Assembly: GCA_003242115.1 (NCBI GenBank)
Contig: QBMP01000180.1
Location: forward strand, 1 to 9,313
Reading direction: 5' to 3'
From: Phormidesmis priestleyi
Lineage (GTDB): Bacteria; Cyanobacteriota; Cyanobacteriia; Phormidesmidales; Phormidesmidaceae
Length of the DNA stretch: 9,313 bases
The stretch's first letter is position 1, and the number at the start of each line of letters is the position of its first letter. Positions 4,898 through 9,313 of this stretch are shown here, piece by piece. The translations under genes and the position numbers were made by a program. Under the pieces are notes generated by a model. That model was given only the letters and a program-made list of their open reading frames with translations. It was not told the DNA's origin and did no database searches.

Positions 4898-5689
4898 ATG
4901 GATTTAGGTTTGGCGGGTAAAGTGGCGGTTGTGACTGGCGGAGATTCGGGCATTGGCAAGGCTACGGCTGAAATTTTGCTCAAAGAGGGAGCCAAGGTCG
5001 CTATTCTCAATCGTTCTTTTGATGAGATTGACGATCTTAAAGCCTTTGGCGATCCGTTTGCAGCCAAGGCTGATATTACCAGCTTAGAGCAAGTAGAAGC
5101 CGCCCGCGATCGGATTACGGCGCACTTTGGCGCACCTGAAATTGTAGTTCATGCGGCTGGCATCACCGGGGCTGTGGGTGATTTTTTAGAGATTGATGAC
5201 GATGGCTGGATGAACACCATTGACGTGAATTTGATGGGAACCGTGCGCGTATGCCGCACCTTTATTCCAGCGATGCGAGCTGCGGGCTGGGGCCGGATTG
5301 TATTGCTAGGATCAGAAGATGCCGTGCAGCCCTACATTGAAGACATGCCTTACTGCGCCTGTAAAGCCGGGACGTTGAATTTGACGAAAAATCTTTCTAA
5401 AGCCTATGCCAAGGACGGTGTGCTGACAAATATGGTGTCGCCTGCTTTTGTGGAAACGGCGATGACGGATGCGATGATGCGATCGCGCTCCAATGAAAGA
5501 GGCATCAGCATGGCCGAAGCCGTCGAAAGTTTTCTAGCTGAAAATCGCCCTGGTATCGAAGTCGGCAGACGCGGCAAAGTCGAAGAAATCGCCGCAGTGA
5601 TTGCTTTCTTGTGCTCTCAGCAGGCCAGCTACGTCGTTGGTTCCAACTGGCGAGTAGATGGCGGCTCTGTTTCCACGATTTCTACCTAA
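4898..5689 (+). CDS. Short-chain dehydrogenase/reductase (classical SDR)
   Basis: A 263-residue NAD(P)-dependent oxidoreductase with a Rossmann fold. The nucleotide-binding turn is TGGDSGIG (13-20), followed by HAAG (85-88). The catalytic tetrad is N111, S139, Y152 and K156 (YCACK). N38-R39 at the end of the second strand suggests NADPH rather than NADH, an inference from the family. The usual Ser pair at the active-site serine is S-E here (GSED). The C-terminus ends in VVGSNWRVDGGS, where most relatives have a G-rich variant. Resemblance to 3-oxoacyl-ACP reductase-like SDRs is general, and the substrate cannot be read from sequence. GAGGAA (4883-4888) is the ribosome site. Nothing ties it to preQ0 synthesis except divergence from queD. 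Confidence 0.92.
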   Translation: MDLGLAGKVAVVTGGDSGIGKATAEILLKEGAKVAILNRSFDEIDDLKAFGDPFAAKADITSLEQVEAARDRITAHFGAPEIVVHAAGITGAVGDFLEIDDDGWMNTIDVNLMGTVRVCRTFIPAMRAAGWGRIVLLGSEDAVQPYIEDMPYCACKAGTLNLTKNLSKAYAKDGVLTNMVSPAFVETAMTDAMMRSRSNERGISMAEAVESFLAENRPGIEVGRRGKVEEIAAVIAFLCSQQASYVVGSNWRVDGGSVSTIST

Positions 5690-5708
5690 TCTGATTTCTA
5701 CCTAATTT
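5677..5708. repeat. 16-bp tandem duplication across two convergent stop codons
   Basis: GATTTCTACCTAATCT (5677-5692) is followed by GATTTCTACCTAATTT (5693-5708), one difference. The first copy holds the SDR stop TAA, and the second holds the stop of the minus-strand SecD-like gene. The two coding regions are only 12 bp apart, and no terminator hairpin is visible between them. Confidence 0.85.
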
Positions 5709-6541
5709 GACTCTACTTTTTCCAACCTTACGGGTAGCGCTCCGTTGCTGAGCTGAACCGCTAGGATGTTTGCGGCTTCGCGGGTAAAGCTACCGGCAAT
5801 TAGGGCTTCGCCGCCCGTAATTCCGGTTTTAGCAAAGGCAGCATCCACTAATGGAGCGCTGAGCAACACCTCATCTAAAAATATGCCGATGGCGCGGTCA
5901 GTACCTGCTAGCGCCTTGGTTTTATCAGCCAAAATATCAGCACCTTGGGCGTTCAGCCAAATTTTCACGTCCCAAGTGTGACTGTCTGCGCCAGCAACGG
6001 CTTTGGCCTCTACCGGCATTTCGCTCGCCAGCATTTCACTGTTTAGCTGGCTAGGCTCGAATAGGTCGCCAATCAGGGCTCTGGTGCGATCAATTTGAGG
6101 TTGCAGCGCCTCGGCCTCAGCCTGCTGATTCGTCTGTAGGAGGGTATTTTGCGCTACTAGCAAGCGCTGTAATTCTTCAATCCCTTTGGTTAGATCGGCT
6201 TTGGTGTCAGCTTTTTGCTGACGCAAGTATAGCTGTCCGGTACTGGTGAGTAGGGCTTGTGTCGCTGCCGCATCGGCCGTTTGCGGTAGCCGCACGAGGA
6301 TTTTATTGGGCTCAATAATCTCTACTTCGCTGGGTTCAATGTCGAGATCAGCGAGTCGATTTTCCAAGATGGCTTTGGTGCTATTTAAGCTTTGTAAGTT
6401 GAGGCCAGCGCCGCCCTCAAAGGCGCTGGCCTGCATGGTTACTTCCGTATAGTCTTTGGTCTGGGTAGTGCAAGCTACGCCTGAAATGACAACGGCTGTT
6501 AACAAAGCTCGTGGCAGTATTTGAGTGAGCGATTGGGTCAT
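5702..6541 (-). CDS. Stand-alone SecD periplasmic (P1) domain protein
   Basis: A 279-residue protein matching only the first periplasmic domain of SecD. After an N-terminal hydrophobic segment (9-23) the P1 base is seen in STKAILENRLADLDIEP and NKILVRLPQT. The head/base return is seen in GTDRAIGIFLDEVLLSAP, TGITGGEALIAGSFT and AVQLSNGALPVRLE, where full SecD would enter its second transmembrane helix. None of the five C-terminal helices is present and the frame ends cleanly. Residues about 115-160 form a predicted coiled segment. C24 follows GVA, an imperfect lipobox, so it may be a lipoprotein; a plain anchor is also possible. SecD assists protein export using the proton gradient; this form cannot do that alone. 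It follows ileS by 41 nt on the same strand. Confidence 0.85.
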   Translation of the reverse strand: MTQSLTQILPRALLTAVVISGVACTTQTKDYTEVTMQASAFEGGAGLNLQSLNSTKAILENRLADLDIEPSEVEIIEPNKILVRLPQTADAAATQALLTSTGQLYLRQQKADTKADLTKGIEELQRLLVAQNTLLQTNQQAEAEALQPQIDRTRALIGDLFEPSQLNSEMLASEMPVEAKAVAGADSHTWDVKIWLNAQGADILADKTKALAGTDRAIGIFLDEVLLSAPLVDAAFAKTGITGGEALIAGSFTREAANILAVQLSNGALPVRLEKVESN

Positions 6542-6574
6542 CTATTTGGCCATCTGTTTGGTCACCTATTGGTC
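6528..6574. repeat. 12-bp tandem repeat carrying the SecD-like start and a three-codon mini-ORF
   Basis: On the minus strand four related units follow each other: GACCAATAGGT, GACCAAACAGAT, GGCCAAATAGAT and GACCCAATCGCT. The last contains the second codon onward of the SecD-like gene. The duplication created ATG GCC AAA TAG (6542-6553), which ends exactly where the gene's ATG begins. The Shine-Dalgarno stretch AGGTGA (complement of 6562-6567) is 8 nt from the mini-ORF start and 20 nt from the gene start. Confidence 0.75.
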
Positions 6575-6582
6575 AGAATTCT

Positions 6583-9313
6583 TTAAAACTGACCGTTGAG
6601 GGCGGCGACGCAGCGATCGCAAATGGTCGGATCAGCCGTCGATTCACCCACATGAGTCGAGTAATTCCAGCAGCGATCGCACTTTTTCCCGTCTGCATCG
6701 ACGACTGCGATCGCAATTTCTCCGACCTCGCCGCGATAGGTTGCTCCTTGCAGATCAGCCGCACTCTCTACTAGCTCTACTTGAGACACTAATAATAGAT
6801 AGCGCAACTCATCGACTTGATTAGACTCCGCATCAAGACTATCGGCCGGATTAAGGCTCACTAGACTTGCTCGCAAATCAGCATCGGCGACAAACAGCTT
6901 CAGCTTCGCCTGCAAAGAAGAGCCAATGGCCTTGTCTGCGCGAGCCTGCTCTAGCACCGTGTTGGCCTCATCGCGTAAGGTGCGTAGCTGCTCCCATTTT
7001 GCCGTCAGTTCTGGCCGCTGCCACTTATCTTCCAGGGTTACCCACCCTGATTCAAATACCGATTCAGCCGCTGTTTCATATGGTAGAGCCTGCCAGATGT
7101 CTTCTGCCATATGGACTAATACGGGGGCAATAGCCTTGGCCAAATTCTCAATCGCTACCGCTAGCACCGTTTGAGCGCTCCGCCGCCGAAGCGAACTGGC
7201 CGCGCTAATATACAGCCGATCTTTCGCAATATCTAAATAAAAGTTCGAAAGATCCACCACACAGAAATTCTGCACCGTCTGGAAAAACTGAAAGAACTGA
7301 TACGACTCAAACGCGCCTTTGACCTCAGAAAACACCTCTGTCATCCGGTGCAGCATATATTGATCTAGCTCAGGCAGTTGTTCGTAAGGCACCGCATCAG
7401 TGGTGGGGTCAAAATCGTGCAAATTGCCCAACAAAAACCGCGCCGTGTTGCGAATCTTGCGATACACATCCGACATTTGTTTGACATTGCGCATTCCTAG
7501 CCGCATATCGCCTGAGTAATCGACCGAAGAGACCCACAGCCGCAGCACATCCGCACCATAGGGCGGCTCTTGCTTCTGGTTATTGCCGCCTTCAATGATC
7601 ACCTTGGGATCTACGCCATTGCCCAAAGACTTACTCATTTTACGGCCATTTTCATCCAGCACATAGCCGTGCGTCAGCACCTGCCGATAGGGCGCATGGC
7701 CATTCGTCGCCACACTGGTGAGCAAGCTCGATTGAAACCAGCCCCGGTGCTGATCAGATCCTTCTAAATAGATCTCCGCCGGATACTGCAACGCCTCACG
7801 CTGCTGCAATACAGCCGCCCAAGAAGACCCCGAATCAAACCACACATCCATTGTGTCGGTGCCCTTCACATAGGTTTTGCGATCGCTGCGATAGGGCTCC
7901 GGCAACAGCTCTTCTACGCTCATTTCCCACCAAGCATCTGAACCTTTCTCAGCGACAATCGCCTGCACATGCGCAATTGTCTCCTGAGTCATTAGCGGCT
8001 CACCCGTCGCCTCGTCATAAAACACCGGAATCGGCACCCCCCAACTGCGCTGCCGTGAAATGCACCAGTCAGAGCGCTCAGAAACCATCGAGGTAATCCG
8101 GGTTTTGCCCTGAGCCGGAATCCACTTCACCTGATCAATCGCCGCTAGCGCTTCACCGACAAAGCCTTTCACCGAAGCAAACCACTGCTCTGTTGCCCGA
8201 TAAATCACCGGCTTTTTCGTCCGCCAATCATAGGGATATTTGTGCGCGTAAGGTTCGTGCTTCAGCAACACTTTTTCTTCGCGCAGCGATTCAATAATCA
8301 CATCGTTCGCTGTTTTCAGCACATTCAGCCCTTCAAAAGCGCCCGCTTCAGCCGTAAAATCACCCCGACCATCCACCGGACACAAAATCGGCAGATTCTC
8401 TCTTTGCCCGACCAAAAAGTCTTCTTGACCGTGGCCCGGCGCAGTATGAACCAGACCCGTACCCGATTCTATTGTGACATAATCGCCACCAACAACAATT
8501 GGACTCACCCGATCAAAAGCGCTGTCTCTTTGGGCCAGCGGATGGCGGTAAGTAGAGCCTACAAGCGCTTCGCCTTTGAGTTCGGCAACAACTTTTAGAC
8601 CATTTCCAAAGGTCACAGACAGCTTCTCGGCAAGATCTTTGGCGAGAATTAAATATTTAAATGGCTCACCGGAAGCGCTTTCGACCACTGCATAGTCCAG
8701 TTCAGCATTCACAGCTACCGCGACGTTGGCGGGAATTGTCCAAGGCGTAGTCGTCCAAATGGCGACGCCCAGATTCTCCAAATAAGGGGATAAAACAGCT
8801 TGGGCAGCGTCAGCCGCACTCACCATCGGAAAAGCCACATAGATGCTAGGTGAAATATGCTCTTCCGGGTATTCCAGCTCTGCTTCTGCTAAAGCCGTTT
8901 GGGATGACGGACTCCAGTGCACCGACCGCAGCCCTCGGTAAACGTGGCCATTTTCTACCATTTTGCTAAATACGCCGAGCTGAGCTGCTTCATATTCCGG
9001 CTGTAACGTTAGATAAGGATGCTCCCAGTCGCCCCAGACGCCATAGCGCTGAAAGCCTGCACTCTGCGCTTCTACGGTTTCGAGGGCGAAGGCTTTGGCT
9101 CTTTGGCGTAAAGACAACGGTGTCAGATCCCGGCGCACAGAAGATTTGAGTTTTTGCAGCACTTTTAGCTCAATCGGCAGGCCGTGACAGTCCCAACCGG
9201 GCACGTAGCGAACTTTCCGGCCTTGCAGACTTTGATATTTATTGATGATGTCTTTGAGAATTTTGTTGAGGGCATGGCCCATGTGCAGATCGCCGTTGGC
9301 ATAGGGGGGGCCA
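6583..9313 (-). CDS. ileS: Isoleucyl-tRNA synthetase, 5' end outside the window
   Basis: IleRS attaches isoleucine to tRNA-Ile in the cytoplasm. The reading frame is open to the window edge: upstream of the internal ATG at 9282 it encodes GPPYANGDLH, so the class I HIGH signature is HMGH and the true start lies beyond base 9313. Reading on, the editing domain shows TTTPWTIPAN (about 8725-8757) and GTGLVHTAPGHGQEDF (about 8416-8464). DVWFDSGSS and EGSDQHRGWFQSS follow, and KMSKS is at 7627-7641. IEGGNNQKQEPPYGADVLR after KMSKS looks cyanobacterial. The C-terminal zinc finger has two CxxC pairs, KCDRCWN and ICDRCVA, as in the bacterial type. About 910 residues are seen of roughly 950. No frameshift is visible. 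Three HIP1 octamers cluster in the zinc-finger end. Confidence 0.97.
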   Translation of the reverse strand, partial: GPPYANGDLHMGHALNKILKDIINKYQSLQGRKVRYVPGWDCHGLPIELKVLQKLKSSVRRDLTPLSLRQRAKAFALETVEAQSAGFQRYGVWGDWEHPYLTLQPEYEAAQLGVFSKMVENGHVYRGLRSVHWSPSSQTALAEAELEYPEEHISPSIYVAFPMVSAADAAQAVLSPYLENLGVAIWTTTPWTIPANVAVAVNAELDYAVVESASGEPFKYLILAKDLAEKLSVTFGNGLKVVAELKGEALVGSTYRHPLAQRDSAFDRVSPIVVGGDYVTIESGTGLVHTAPGHGQEDFLVGQRENLPILCPVDGRGDFTAEAGAFEGLNVLKTANDVIIESLREEKVLLKHEPYAHKYPYDWRTKKPVIYRATEQWFASVKGFVGEALAAIDQVKWIPAQGKTRITSMVSERSDWCISRQRSWGVPIPVFYDEATGEPLMTQETIAHVQAIVAEKGSDAWWEMSVEELLPEPYRSDRKTYVKGTDTMDVWFDSGSSWAAVLQQREALQYPAEIYLEGSDQHRGWFQSSLLTSVATNGHAPYRQVLTHGYVLDENGRKMSKSLGNGVDPKVIIEGGNNQKQEPPYGADVLRLWVSSVDYSGDMRLGMRNVKQMSDVYRKIRNTARFLLGNLHDFDPTTDAVPYEQLPELDQYMLHRMTEVFSEVKGAFESYQFFQFFQTVQNFCVVDLSNFYLDIAKDRLYISAASSLRRRSAQTVLAVAIENLAKAIAPVLVHMAEDIWQALPYETAAESVFESGWVTLEDKWQRPELTAKWEQLRTLRDEANTVLEQARADKAIGSSLQAKLKLFVADADLRASLVSLNPADSLDAESNQVDELRYLLLVSQVELVESAADLQGATYRGEVGEIAIAVVDADGKKCDRCWNYSTHVGESTADPTICDRCVAALNGQF

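Larger units (their letters stand above)
1730..7886. repeat. Eight HIP1 octamers (GCGATCGC)
   Basis: Copies begin at 1730, 1776, 3123, 5479, 6613, 6673, 6707 and 7879, all inside coding regions. HIP1 is over-represented in many cyanobacterial genomes, which is the best taxonomic clue here. The span given covers first to last copy, and the DNA between them is not repeated. Confidence 0.9.

Noticed and set aside
4876..5067. Minus-strand open frame over the SDR start
   Set aside because: It overlaps the nucleotide-binding motif of the SDR in antisense and has low-complexity composition.
8242..8598. 118-codon plus-strand open frame inside ileS, and several shorter ones at 6867-8096
   Set aside because: All lie opposite conserved IleRS coding sequence and have no family resemblance or ribosome sites.

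Overview
The window looks like chromosomal DNA of a cyanobacterium with roughly balanced base composition. The main evidence is eight copies of the HIP1 octamer GCGATCGC in 9.3 kb, where well under one would be expected by chance. Supporting evidence comes from a short single-RRM RNA-binding protein, a DUF3493 / LPA1-like two-helix membrane protein, and a cyanobacterial-looking IleRS. The species cannot be named from the sequence alone.

Layout. Bases 1-125 hold only a weak inverted repeat. A cold-shock-type RRM gene (256-501, minus) follows, with a good intrinsic terminator downstream and a hairpin over its ribosome binding site. A 573-bp gap (502-1074) carries a 17-bp tandem repeat and a 141-bp foldback element (841-981). 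That element has 13-bp perfect terminal inverted repeats and a 6-bp flanking direct repeat, like a MITE. A VOC/glyoxalase-fold gene (plus) converges on an alpha/beta hydrolase gene (minus), sharing the palindromic stop CTAG. The hydrolase is coupled through TAATG to an upstream DUF3493 gene. A tRNA-Thr(CGU) with its own extended -10 promoter lies on the plus strand, converging on queC.

The metabolic core is a minus-strand cluster, queD-queE-queC. These enzymes turn 7,8-dihydroneopterin triphosphate into preQ0, the 7-deazaguanine precursor of queuosine: QueD makes 6-carboxytetrahydropterin, QueE makes 7-carboxy-7-deazaguanine, and QueC makes preQ0. The first step (FolE) and the later steps (QueF, Tgt, QueA, QueG) are not in the window. 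Divergent from queD is a classical SDR oxidoreductase (plus). It ends 12 bp from the convergent stop of a stand-alone SecD periplasmic-domain protein, which follows ileS on the minus strand. ileS fills the right end and runs off the window at its 5' end, just upstream of the HIGH motif.

The least ordinary signal is repetitive rather than a gene system. At least five separate loci carry short tandem repeats with the same 12-bp period: the 5' ends of the hydrolase, DUF3493 and queE genes, the queD/SDR divergent gap, and the ileS/secD-like junction. Those inside genes become tetrapeptide repeats in disordered N-termini. 11-, 16- and 17-bp tandem duplications sit in other gaps. I found no evidence of a defence system, CRISPR array, prophage or biosynthetic cluster.
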